This document shows, piece by piece, positions 1 to 6,919 of a DNA stretch of 9,824 bases. The notes under the pieces were generated by a model that was not told where the DNA came from, did not search any database, and was given only the letters and a program-made list of their open reading frames with translations. The stretch is from positions 1 through 9,824 of the forward strand of contig NZ_CAMLFY010000148.1 in the NCBI RefSeq assembly GCF_946479415.1, read 5' to 3'. Origin of the DNA: an uncultured Shinella sp. (GTDB lineage Bacteria; Pseudomonadota; Alphaproteobacteria; Rhizobiales; Rhizobiaceae). Made by a program: the position numbers and the translations under genes. How positions within the stretch are numbered: position 1 is the first letter of the stretch; every line of letters begins with the position of its first letter.

Positions 1-1108
1 TCTCTATGGCGGTGCCGGCAACGACCTGCTGGTCGGCGGCCTCGGCGGCGACACGCTCTACGGCGATGCCGGCGACGATATTCTCTGGGCCGATATCCAG
101 GGCGTCACCTATGCCGCGCAATCGCTGAACCGCCTTTATGGCGGCACCGGCAACGACACGCTGAATGGCGGGGCCGGCAGCGACGATCTCTACGGCGAAG
201 CCGGCAACGACAAGCTCTATGGCGGCGCGGGAGACGACGACATGGAGGGCGGCGACGGTGCCGACATCCTCTACGGCGGTGCGGGCAACGACGTCATGAA
301 TGGTGCCGATCTCTACGCAAAGGCCGATGGCGCCGACCGTCTCTACGGCGAAGCCGGCAATGACGACATGAAGGGCGGCGCGGGCAACGACTATCTCTCC
401 GGCGGCACCGGCAACGATTATATGGATGGCGGCGCCGGCAATGACTATCTCGACGGCGGCACGGGGATCGACACCTTCGTCTGCGGCGCCGGCAACGATA
501 CCTATGTCATCGACAATGCCAAGGACGCCTTCCGTTTCGACTATCTCGATTCCGGCACGGATACGGTCCGGTCCTCGGTCTCCTGGCGCCTCGGCGATTT
601 TCAGGAAAACCTCACCCTGACCGGCACGGCTTCCATCTCCGGCACCGGCAATGACGTCCGCAACATCATGCGTGGCAATGACGGGGCGAACACCCTGAAC
701 GGCAATGGCGGCAACGACTTCATTTCCGCCGGGGCCGGCCTGGACAAGGTCTATGGCGGAATGGGTGCCGATGATCTCTATGGCGGCGCGGGCAAGGATA
801 TCTTCATCTTCAAGTCGATCAAGGAATCGACCGTTGCCGCAAGCGGCCAGGATACGATCTACGATTTCGTCCGGGGCGACCGCATCGACCTGTCGGCCAT
901 CGACGCCAACACGAAGCTCGCAGGCAACCAGGCCTTTGCCTTCATCGCCAACGAGGGCGGTTTTACCGGCAAGGCCGGCCAGCTGATCTACGACAGGAAG
1001 GCGTCGGATACCTACATCTACGGCGACGTGAACGGCGACAAGAAAGCCGATTTCACGATCCATCTAGACGACGCCGTGACGCTGCTGAAAGGCGATTTCA
1101 TCCTGTAG
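1..1108 (+). CDS. RTX calcium-binding protein, C-terminal part (start outside window)
   Basis: The reading frame is open from the window edge (first complete codon at position 2) to TAG at 1106-1108, giving about 368 codons; the ATG at 242 is internal because the same repeat pattern runs upstream of it. The protein is built of glycine-rich nonapeptides of the form GGxGxDxLx: roughly fourteen units up to about position 500, then a linker (about 500-660) with the motifs NLTLTG and GTGND, then four more units. Such repeats form calcium-filled parallel beta-rolls. The last 105 residues match the serralysin (M10 peptidase) C-terminal domain, with RIDLSAIDAN, GDVNGDKKADF and the final DFIL, an acidic residue followed by hydrophobic ones as in type I secretion signals. 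I infer export through an ABC transporter / membrane fusion protein / TolC channel and folding outside the cell. No catalytic domain is visible, so it may be a protease, lipase, adhesin or structural protein whose N-terminal part lies upstream. A single Cys (482-484) interrupts one repeat. Confidence 0.9.
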   Translation, partial: LYGGAGNDLLVGGLGGDTLYGDAGDDILWADIQGVTYAAQSLNRLYGGTGNDTLNGGAGSDDLYGEAGNDKLYGGAGDDDMEGGDGADILYGGAGNDVMNGADLYAKADGADRLYGEAGNDDMKGGAGNDYLSGGTGNDYMDGGAGNDYLDGGTGIDTFVCGAGNDTYVIDNAKDAFRFDYLDSGTDTVRSSVSWRLGDFQENLTLTGTASISGTGNDVRNIMRGNDGANTLNGNGGNDFISAGAGLDKVYGGMGADDLYGGAGKDIFIFKSIKESTVAASGQDTIYDFVRGDRIDLSAIDANTKLAGNQAFAFIANEGGFTGKAGQLIYDRKASDTYIYGDVNGDKKADFTIHLDDAVTLLKGDFIL

Positions 1109-1135
1109 TCAGGTCCCGCGCCACAGGAGGATTTG

Positions 1136-1160
1136 AAGGGCGGCTTTCGGGCCGCCCTTT
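1136..1160. terminator. Terminator between the RTX gene and the ArsR gene
   Basis: A GGGCGGC / GCCGCCC stem (1138-1144 with 1151-1157) is extended by two A-T pairs and closed by a six-base loop, followed by TTT. It starts 28 bases after the RTX stop codon and ends 6 bases before the end of the convergent ArsR gene. The flanking A and T bases allow it to work in both directions. The U tract is short, so strength is uncertain. Confidence 0.7.
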
Positions 1161-1165
1161 GTCTG

Positions 1166-1843
1166 TTACGGAAACAGCGCCGTGAAACGCCGCTCGCCCT
1201 CGGGCGTGAAGCGGATGGCGCGGCTATCCGTCTCGCGTTTCGCCCAACCATCGGCGATGAAGCGGGCAAGCAGCGCCTCGCCAAGCGAGCCGGCAAGATG
1301 CGAGCGCCGCTCGCTCCAGTCGAGGCAGGTGCGGCAGACCGGACGGCGCTGGGCTTTCAGCGCGGGCACGTCGATGCCGAGCGCCGCGATACGCGTCTCG
1401 CCGGTCTGTGTCAGGTCCGCTTCGTCGCCGTCGAGCGTCACGTCGCCATCGGCCACAAGGCGATCCAGCATGCGCACGCCGAAATCGCCGGCGAGATGGT
1501 TGTAGCAGACGCGCGCCTTGCGCAGCGCCGGGTCCTTCGGGCCGGGGCGGGTGCGCATGAGGCCGCGATTGGCCGCAAAGCCCATGATGTTTTCGAGAAG
1601 CAGGCCCACCTCGTCGTCGGCCAGCGCAAAATAGCGGTGCCGCCCCTGCTTGCGCTGGGCGACGAGGCCGCCCGTCTCGAGCTTCGAGAGATGGGAGCTG
1701 GCCGTCTGCAGCGTGATGCCGGCCGCGCCAGCAAGCTCGGTCGCCGTCAGTGCCTGTCCGCCCATCAGGGCGGTCAGCATGTTGGCGCGGGCGGGATCGC
1801 CGATCAGCGCGCCGATCTGGGAAATGTCCGGTCCTTCTTTCAT
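1166..1843 (-). CDS. ArsR-family winged-helix transcriptional regulator
   Basis: With the ATG at 1843 the protein has 225 residues. The N-terminal third is an ArsR/SmtB-type winged helix: an IGDPARANMLTALM helix, the recognition helix ITLQTASSHLSKLETGGLV, and the wing RKQGRHRYFAL. The C-terminal two thirds (about 140 residues) are unlike short metal-sensing ArsR proteins and contain one Cys in the segment ARVCYNHLAG and a CxxC in PVCRTCLDWSERR. From memory, these segments recur in a family of long ArsR-like regulators whose effector is not known to me. The classical metal-binding ELCVCD box is absent. An in-frame ATG at 1873 exists, but it lies inside the predicted -35 box, and neither start has a Shine-Dalgarno sequence, so 1843 with a leaderless mRNA is preferred. 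The gene diverges from the NIPSNAP/monooxygenase pair, 74 bases away, which it probably represses together with itself; that regulatory link is inferred from position only. Confidence 0.87.
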   Translation of the reverse strand: MKEGPDISQIGALIGDPARANMLTALMGGQALTATELAGAAGITLQTASSHLSKLETGGLVAQRKQGRHRYFALADDEVGLLLENIMGFAANRGLMRTRPGPKDPALRKARVCYNHLAGDFGVRMLDRLVADGDVTLDGDEADLTQTGETRIAALGIDVPALKAQRRPVCRTCLDWSERRSHLAGSLGEALLARFIADGWAKRETDSRAIRFTPEGERRFTALFP

Positions 1844-1844
1844 A

Positions 1845-1862
1845 CTTCGATGATAGCCGAAG
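1845..1862. promoter_or_regulatory. Candidate operator: inverted repeat around the ArsR -10 box
   Basis: CTTCG at 1845-1849 and CGAAG at 1858-1862 form an inverted repeat with an 8-base spacer that contains the minus-strand -10 box. A protein bound here would block RNA polymerase, which suits autorepression by the ArsR product. The arms are only 5 bases, so a chance match cannot be excluded, and ArsR operators are usually longer. Confidence 0.3.
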
Positions 1863-1878
1863 CATTCACGCATGGCAA
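1850..1878 (-). promoter_or_regulatory. Sigma-70-type promoter of the ArsR gene, predicting a leaderless mRNA
   Basis: Read on the minus strand, TTGCCA (1878-1873) and TATCAT (1855-1850) are separated by exactly 17 bases. Each hexamer matches the sigma-70 consensus at five of six positions. The seventh base after the -10 box is the A of the ATG at 1843, so transcription would begin on the start codon. This agrees with the absence of a ribosome binding site before that ATG. Confidence 0.6.
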
Positions 1879-1917
1879 TGTGGGAGAACGGAGTATCGTG
1901 ACAACAAGGAGACGACG

Positions 1918-2247
1918 ATGATCACCTGCTTCATCCGCTACGAAATCGACCCCTTCCGCAAAGACGCCTTCGCCACCTATGCGCAGAACTGGGGCCAGGC
2001 GATCCCGCGCTGCGGCGCCGATCTCATCGGCTATTTCGGCCCGCATGAGGGCTCATCGACCACGGCCTACGGCGTCTACAACATCGAAAGCCTCGCCGCC
2101 TACGAGGCCTATCGCGCCCGGCTTACCGCCGATCCGCTCGGGCGGGAGAATTACGATTTCGCCCGCAAGGAGCGTTTCATCCTGAAGGAGGACCGCATCT
2201 TCCTGAAGAACGTCTCGCTGCCGCACGCGCCGAGGATTGCGCCATGA
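1918..2247 (+). CDS. NIPSNAP family protein
   Basis: The 109-residue product opens with MITCFIRYEIDPFR and contains GYFGPHEG, the hallmark pattern of short bacterial NIPSNAP proteins, followed by YEAYRARL and a closing RIFLKNV strand. The family has a ferredoxin-like dimeric alpha/beta-barrel fold; no enzymatic activity is firmly assigned to the bacterial members. The length is normal for a single NIPSNAP domain. The start is fixed by AAGGAG at about 1906-1911, six bases before ATG; longer in-frame versions run back through the regulator gene and lack this support. The gene overlaps the next one by ATGA, so the two are translationally coupled. It diverges from the ArsR gene and is probably under its control (inference). 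I see no convincing plus-strand promoter hexamers in the 74-base gap. Confidence 0.87.
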   Translation: MITCFIRYEIDPFRKDAFATYAQNWGQAIPRCGADLIGYFGPHEGSSTTAYGVYNIESLAAYEAYRARLTADPLGRENYDFARKERFILKEDRIFLKNVSLPHAPRIAP

Positions 2248-2591
2248 TCGCCGTCATCTTCGAAGTGGTGCCCGCACCCGGCCGCATGGATCTCTATCTC
2301 GACACCGCCCGCGACCTGCGCCCGCTGCTCGACGGCATCGATGGTTTCCTGTCCATCGAGCGCTTCCGCAGTCTCACCGACCCGACCCGTCTTCTCTCGC
2401 TCTCCTTCTGGCGCGACGAGATGGCTGTGAAGGCCTGGCGCACGACCGAAGAACACCGCGCCGCCCAGGCACTCGGCCGTAACGGCGTGTTCGACGCCTA
2501 TCGGCTGCGCATCGCGAGCGTGGTGAGGGATTACGGTCTGAACGACCGGGACGAGGCGCCGGAGGATAGCCGGAGCTTTCATGCGGCGTAG
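2244..2591 (+). CDS. Antibiotic biosynthesis monooxygenase (ABM)-like protein
   Basis: The 115-residue protein starts MIAVIFEVVPAPGRMDLYLD, has GFLSIERFRSLTDPTRLLSLSFWRDEMAVKAWR in its middle and the HRAAQALGR helix, which is the usual order of an ABM domain (ferredoxin-like dimeric alpha/beta barrel). Members include cofactor-free monooxygenases, heme-degrading enzymes and many proteins of unknown role; I cannot assign a substrate. The final 20 or so residues are charged and probably disordered. ATG overlaps the NIPSNAP stop codon as ATGA, which makes the two a coupled operon. Because both partners belong to the same fold superfamily, they may act on the same small molecule or associate, but this is inference. 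Confidence 0.83.
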   Translation: MIAVIFEVVPAPGRMDLYLDTARDLRPLLDGIDGFLSIERFRSLTDPTRLLSLSFWRDEMAVKAWRTTEEHRAAQALGRNGVFDAYRLRIASVVRDYGLNDRDEAPEDSRSFHAA

Positions 2592-2633
2592 CTATGCCGC
2601 TCGGACGATATGTATCCTCCCCATTCCGGGAGA

Positions 2634-2670
2634 GGACGGCGCACTCTCTGCTTCAAAGAATGTGCCGTCC
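2634..2670. repeat. Imperfect inverted repeat after the ABM gene
   Basis: GGACGGC at 2634-2640 pairs with GCCGTCC at 2664-2670, with a further AC/GT pair after a two-base bulge and a loop of about 17 bases. A small 5-bp hairpin lies just upstream (2617-2632). There is no T tract, so an intrinsic terminator is unlikely; it may belong to the repeat element that starts at 2679. Confidence 0.4.
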
Positions 2671-2678
2671 CTATCCTC

Positions 2679-2765
2679 CGTCATCCTCGGGCTTGACCCG
2701 AGGATCCACGCATCCGCACCGCCTCGCTTGTAGTGTGGATCCTCGGCTCAAGGCCGAGGATGACG
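2679..2765. repeat. Rhizobial-type palindromic intergenic repeat, two nested hairpins
   Basis: Two 31-base arms (2679-2709 and 2735-2765) are inverted copies of each other with 29 of 31 positions identical, separated by 25 bases. Each arm opens with CGTCATCCTCGG in its own orientation and is itself a hairpin with a 9-bp stem and a CTTGA loop (TCAAG on the plus strand in the right arm). The two mismatches between the arms are a paired change: G-C in one stem is C-G in the other. I recognise this motif as very common between genes in rhizobia and relatives. It lies between the convergent ABM and VWA genes, where it could act on mRNA 3' ends; it contains no coding sequence that I can support. 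Confidence 0.85.
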
Positions 2766-2799
2766 AAAGAGGGGAGGAGGCCTTCCGCCTTCTATCGCA

Positions 2800-4467
2800 C
2801 TACTGCACCGTGATCTCGGCCCGCTCCCCGGCCTTCACCGTCGCCTTGCCTTCCTTCGGTGCCGTATCGCTTTCGTACTTCACGCGCACCACATAATCGC
2901 CGGGCGGCAGTGTATCCTGCCATTCGGTGCCGTAATTGTAGGACATGGATTTCTGGTTGCCCTGGATGTCCTTCGTGGCGCTCAGAACTTCGATGAAATT
3001 GGCACCCGGTGCCGTGATGGCCAGCACGCCGGCATTGAGGTTGACCGTGACCTCGCTCATCTCGCCCGCCTTGACGGTGAACGGGATTTCAGCCGTTGCC
3101 GAGCCGAGCTTGGCGGTCAGGATGTGGTCGCCCGGCGGCACGTCGAGCTTGGTGCCGGTGCCGTAGGAATAGCCGATGCTCTTGCGGGTGCCGTCGATGT
3201 TCTTGGTCGTTTCGACCACTTCGAAGAAGACATCGCCGGAATCGACCGCCGGACCGCCATCAGCGTAGATCGCCTTGTTGAGCACGATGCCCGAGCCGAT
3301 CACCAGATCGCGCTCCACCGTCTCGCCGGCCTTGACGGTGATGGTCTCGTTCACCTTGGACGGGCCGATCGTGCCGTTCAGCGTGACAGGGCCGGCGGGC
3401 GCGTAGAATTTCGCGGTGCCGTAATAGGTCGTCGAATAGTCGCCGAAGGCGATTTCGACGGCTGCATTGGAATCGGCCTCCGTATCCTGCGGCGTGCGCT
3501 TGGCCTTGATGGTCACGAGGCCGGAATCGAAATTGACGAAGGGCTTGGCGATTTCGCCGTCCTTCACCTCGAAGGCCACCTCGCGCGTGATCGCGCTCTG
3601 CAAGGCGACCACGGCGATATATTTGCCCGGCGGATAGGTGCCCGAGTAGGCGCCCTTGTACATCGTGTCGATGCTGTCGCCTTCCGGCTTGCCGTCGGCC
3701 CCGGCCTTGTAGATCAGCCAGTGCACGTCGTTGTTGTCGCCAAGCGAGGGGCCGCCTTCGGAAAGCACGCTGTCGGTCTGGGTGTTGAATTCAGGCTGCG
3801 GTTCCGGTTCGGAAGCCGCCACCTCTTCCTGCTCGGGTTTGGCCATCGGCGCTTCCGCCACCGTTTCCGTCAGCGCGGCGACGAGCTGGGCGGCGTCGGA
3901 CGCCTTGAAATATTTGCCGCCGGTGTTTTCGGCGAGGCAGGCGACCTGCTTGCCTTCCTCTTCCGTCAGCCCGAAGCCGACGACATGGGTGGTGAAATCG
4001 ACGCCCTTTTTCTCCAGCGCCGAGGCGAGCGCGCAGGGATCGGCCTCGCAGGTCTCCAGCCCGTCCGTCACCAGCACGACGGTCGCCTTCTCCTCGGTAT
4101 ATTTGAGGATATCGGCCGCCTGCTCGACGGACTGGCTGAGCGGCGTCTTGCCCTTCGGGTTGATGCCATTGACGAAGGCCGTGATCGCGTTCTCCGTGCC
4201 GGCACCCGGCGGCACGGCAAGCTCGATATCGCTGCACGAGCCCTTTTCCCGGTGACCATAGACCATCAGGCCGAGCTCGGTGCCCACGGGCACCGATTTC
4301 AGCACCGTGCCCAGCGTCTCGCGGGCGATGTCGATCTTCGAGCGCCCGTCGATCTGGCCCCACATGGAGCCGGAGGCATCGAGCACGATCATCGTCTTGT
4401 CGGCGGCAATGGTCTCAGTGGCGGCAAGAAGCCCCGCCAGAAGCAGGAAGGCGGCTTTCAATCGCAA
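2800..4467 (-). CDS. Exported von Willebrand factor A domain protein with four C-terminal beta-modules
   Basis: The 555-residue product has a signal peptide (residues 1-22, hydrophobic AAFLLLAGLLAA, likely cleavage after IAA). A VWA domain follows (about 24-203) with a complete metal-ion-dependent adhesion site: D30-A-S32-G-S34, T108 in GKTPLSQS, and D135 in VTDGLETC. Four Cys (78, 140, 145, 177) in this domain may form disulfides in the periplasm. An acidic Pro/Glu linker (about 205-228) leads to four modules starting near 248, 336, 413 and 490, each with an APAGP- or PPGxY/H-type turn followed by a strand and VK(A/D)GE; modules 3 and 4 share the pattern TKxIxGxxKSxxYxYGT. Such modules resemble small beta-sandwich domains; the function is unknown, probably ligand or surface binding. 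The start is TTG at 4467-4465, supported by AGGAGG seven bases upstream; an ATG five bases before it is out of frame and closes after four codons. The gene is transcribed divergently from ccrM. Confidence 0.9.
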   Translation of the reverse strand: MRLKAAFLLLAGLLAATETIAADKTMIVLDASGSMWGQIDGRSKIDIARETLGTVLKSVPVGTELGLMVYGHREKGSCSDIELAVPPGAGTENAITAFVNGINPKGKTPLSQSVEQAADILKYTEEKATVVLVTDGLETCEADPCALASALEKKGVDFTTHVVGFGLTEEEGKQVACLAENTGGKYFKASDAAQLVAALTETVAEAPMAKPEQEEVAASEPEPQPEFNTQTDSVLSEGGPSLGDNNDVHWLIYKAGADGKPEGDSIDTMYKGAYSGTYPPGKYIAVVALQSAITREVAFEVKDGEIAKPFVNFDSGLVTIKAKRTPQDTEADSNAAVEIAFGDYSTTYYGTAKFYAPAGPVTLNGTIGPSKVNETITVKAGETVERDLVIGSGIVLNKAIYADGGPAVDSGDVFFEVVETTKNIDGTRKSIGYSYGTGTKLDVPPGDHILTAKLGSATAEIPFTVKAGEMSEVTVNLNAGVLAITAPGANFIEVLSATKDIQGNQKSMSYNYGTEWQDTLPPGDYVVRVKYESDTAPKEGKATVKAGERAEITVQ

Positions 4468-4635
4468 GGCATGTCCTCCTCGTTTACCCGCAAAACCCGG
4501 CCGTCCGCGCCGGCAAGGCTCGTTCTTTCGTTGGGAAACGTACGGGGCAGAGGGGATATTCGCGGTGTCTTGAATTCATCCAAAAAGTGCCGCGACGAAA
4601 CGGTTTTTGCTTTTTCTCCAAAGCCTTCAGCCTTT

Positions 4636-4657
4636 GGTAACCATCTTCGGTAACCAT
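4636..4657. promoter_or_regulatory. Direct repeat of a CtrA-like box upstream of ccrM
   Basis: GGTAACCAT occurs at 4636-4644 and again at 4649-4657, a 13-base period. GTAACCAT differs in one base from the TTAACCAT half site known for the alphaproteobacterial cell-cycle regulator CtrA, which activates ccrM in Caulobacter. The second copy ends 47 bases before the ccrM ATG. Binding is inferred; the classical TTAA-N7-TTAA spacing is not met exactly. Confidence 0.45.
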
Positions 4658-4659
4658 AA

Positions 4660-5835
<1,176 letters not shown>

Positions 5836-5864
5836 GCCCGCCAAACCCGAAATATAAGTTTCTC

Positions 5865-5911
5865 CAGCTGCGGCCTCCGGTGTTCCCTGCACCGGGGGCT
5901 GTGGCTGTTTT
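5865..5911 (+). terminator. Rho-independent terminator of ccrM
   Basis: An 18-pair stem, including several G-T pairs, joins 5865-5882 to 5890-5907 around a seven-base loop and is followed directly by TTTT (5908-5911). It lies 30 bases after the ccrM stop codon. The long stem and the U run make it a convincing intrinsic terminator. Confidence 0.75.
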
Positions 5912-6069
5912 GAGGGGGGGGGCGATACCCCTCCCTAAATCCCTCCCCACAAGGGGGAGGGACTTGATGTACGGCCCTCTCGGCGTGACATTTGAATGAA
6001 GGGTTTGCTGCCAGCCTTTCTCCCCCCTTGTGGGGGAGATGCCGGCAGGCAGAGGGGGCTTTGACCCCA
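5912..6069. repeat. RIME-like mosaic repeat of palindromes
   Basis: The element holds four short hairpins: GGGG/CCCC (5919-5922 with 5928-5931), CCCTCCCC/GGGGAGGG (5941-5948 with 5954-5961), TCTCCCCC/GGGGGAGA (6019-6026 with 6032-6039) and GGGG/CCCC (6055-6058 with 6065-6068). The two central hairpins carry ACAAG in opposite orientations, so the element is roughly an inverted duplication. Its right end, read on the minus strand, closely matches the sequence at 9789-9824. It resembles the Rhizobium-specific intergenic mosaic elements known from rhizobial genomes. Boundaries are approximate. Confidence 0.75.
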
Positions 6070-6242
6070 AAACTTCCACGCCGCCGATTCAGGTGATGTT
6101 AACCATCAGCGGCTTACTGTGATCCAGCAAATACATCAGGCCAAGCAACGGAAATCGTTGTGAAAAGCTAGTGCCGATCAACCGGCCCGGCAGGCAGGAT
6201 ATCGCTTTTCCGGTTTTTGTACCTTCAGTCCCGGAAATGCGA
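6070..6242. other. Gene-free structured segment between ccrM and the HAD gene
   Basis: No open reading frame of note is present. The segment contains GATTC, a CcrM target (6086-6090), followed nine bases later by a perfect CtrA half site TTAACCAT (6099-6106). Downstream lie a small CAACG/CGTTG hairpin (6146-6150 with 6156-6160), a GAAAAGC/GCTTTTC pair (6162-6168 with 6204-6210) enclosing TGCCG/CGGCA, and an alternative AACCGG/CCGGTT pair (6180-6185 with 6210-6215) followed by TTT. It ends at the strong terminator at 6243. It could be a small RNA gene on the plus strand, a 3' untranslated region of the HAD gene, or plain spacer; I saw no clear promoter hexamers. Confidence 0.35.
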
Positions 6243-6275
6243 AAACGCCCGGAGCTCCAAAGGCTCCGGGCGTTT
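6243..6275. terminator. Bidirectional terminator after the HAD gene
   Basis: A perfect 13-bp stem (6243-6255 with 6263-6275; core CGCCCGGAGC / GCTCCGGGCG) with a seven-base loop lies 26 bases downstream of the HAD stop codon on the minus strand, where it is followed by TTTTCGCATTT. On the plus strand it is followed by TTTCGGTTTT, so it can also stop transcripts coming from the ccrM side. Confidence 0.8.
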
Positions 6276-6301
6276 CGGTTTTGGGCTCGTTGCGGCTCTG
6301 A

Positions 6302-6919
6302 CTAGAGCGCGATGCCATGGGCGGCGAGATCGCTCTTCAGCTTTTCCGGATCGGTGAACAGCACGGCATTCCAGCCGGCCAGCCGCGCGCCCTCGACATT
6401 GGCCGGCGCGTCGTCGATGAACAGCGTATGGGCGGGCGAGAGGCCGAAATCGCGGCTGTGTTTCTCGTAGATCGCGAGATCCGGCTTGATCAGGCCGACC
6501 TCACCGGAGACCGTCACGCCGCGCGGCATGTCGAGGAACGGAAACAGCTTGCGGGCTTCCTTGAATGTGTCGGCCGCGAAATTCGTCAGCATGGTCACGT
6601 CGCGGCCTTCCGCAATCAGCGCCTCCATGATCGCGACGCTCTCGACATAGGCGTGCGAGACCATTTCGTGCCAATATTTGCGGAAGGCGCGGATGTGCTC
6701 GGCCCGGTCGGGATGCGCATCGATGAGGAGCGCCTCGGCATCCTCCCACTTGCGGCCGCGATCCTGCTCCAGGTTCCAGTCATGCGTACAGACATTGGTG
6801 AAGAACCAGTTGCGCTGGGCGTCGTCGGGAATGAGGCGGGTGAACGGGATATGCGGATCGTAATGGATCAGCACCTTGCCGATGTCGAAAACGATGTGGC
6901 GGATTTCGATGCTGGTCAT
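6302..6919 (-). CDS. HAD-superfamily phosphatase (YihX-like, subfamily IA)
   Basis: The 205-residue cytosolic protein shows all four haloacid dehalogenase motifs: motif I FDIGKVLI with nucleophile D12, motif II MLTN with T112, motif III K145 in GLIKPDLAIY, and motif IV IDDAPANVEGA with D169 and D170. The second Asp of motif I is replaced by Gly (D-x-G), as in the YihX / epoxide-hydrolase N-terminal branch. A helical cap lies between residues about 18 and 90. Length is usual for this group. Phosphatase activity on a sugar phosphate or nucleotide is likely, but the true substrate cannot be read from sequence. Its ATG overlaps the mutY stop codon as ATGA, so it is translated in coupling with mutY; whether it serves repair, for example by removing damaged nucleotides, is only a guess. 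It ends at the bidirectional terminator downstream. Confidence 0.9.
   Translation of the reverse strand: MTSIEIRHIVFDIGKVLIHYDPHIPFTRLIPDDAQRNWFFTNVCTHDWNLEQDRGRKWEDAEALLIDAHPDRAEHIRAFRKYWHEMVSHAYVESVAIMEALIAEGRDVTMLTNFAADTFKEARKLFPFLDMPRGVTVSGEVGLIKPDLAIYEKHSRDFGLSPAHTLFIDDAPANVEGARLAGWNAVLFTDPEKLKSDLAAHGIAL

Noticed and set aside
1..480. Regularly spaced repeated sequence that might suggest a CRISPR or satellite array
   Set aside because: The 27-base period is the nonapeptide repeat of an RTX protein, in frame and degenerate at third codon positions.
1133..1921. A 262-codon plus-strand open frame opposite the ArsR gene
   Set aside because: Antisense shadow; the minus strand has a clear winged helix and a well-spaced promoter.
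2594..2896. A 100-codon plus-strand open frame after the ABM gene
   Set aside because: It runs through the palindromic repeat and into the 3' end of the VWA gene; the product reflects repeat sequence only and lacks a ribosome binding site.
3124..4653. A 509-codon plus-strand open frame opposite the VWA gene
   Set aside because: It is an antisense shadow of a high-G+C gene: composition rich in Arg, Gly, His and Asp with no recognisable domain, whereas the minus strand shows a signal peptide, a full metal site and repeats.
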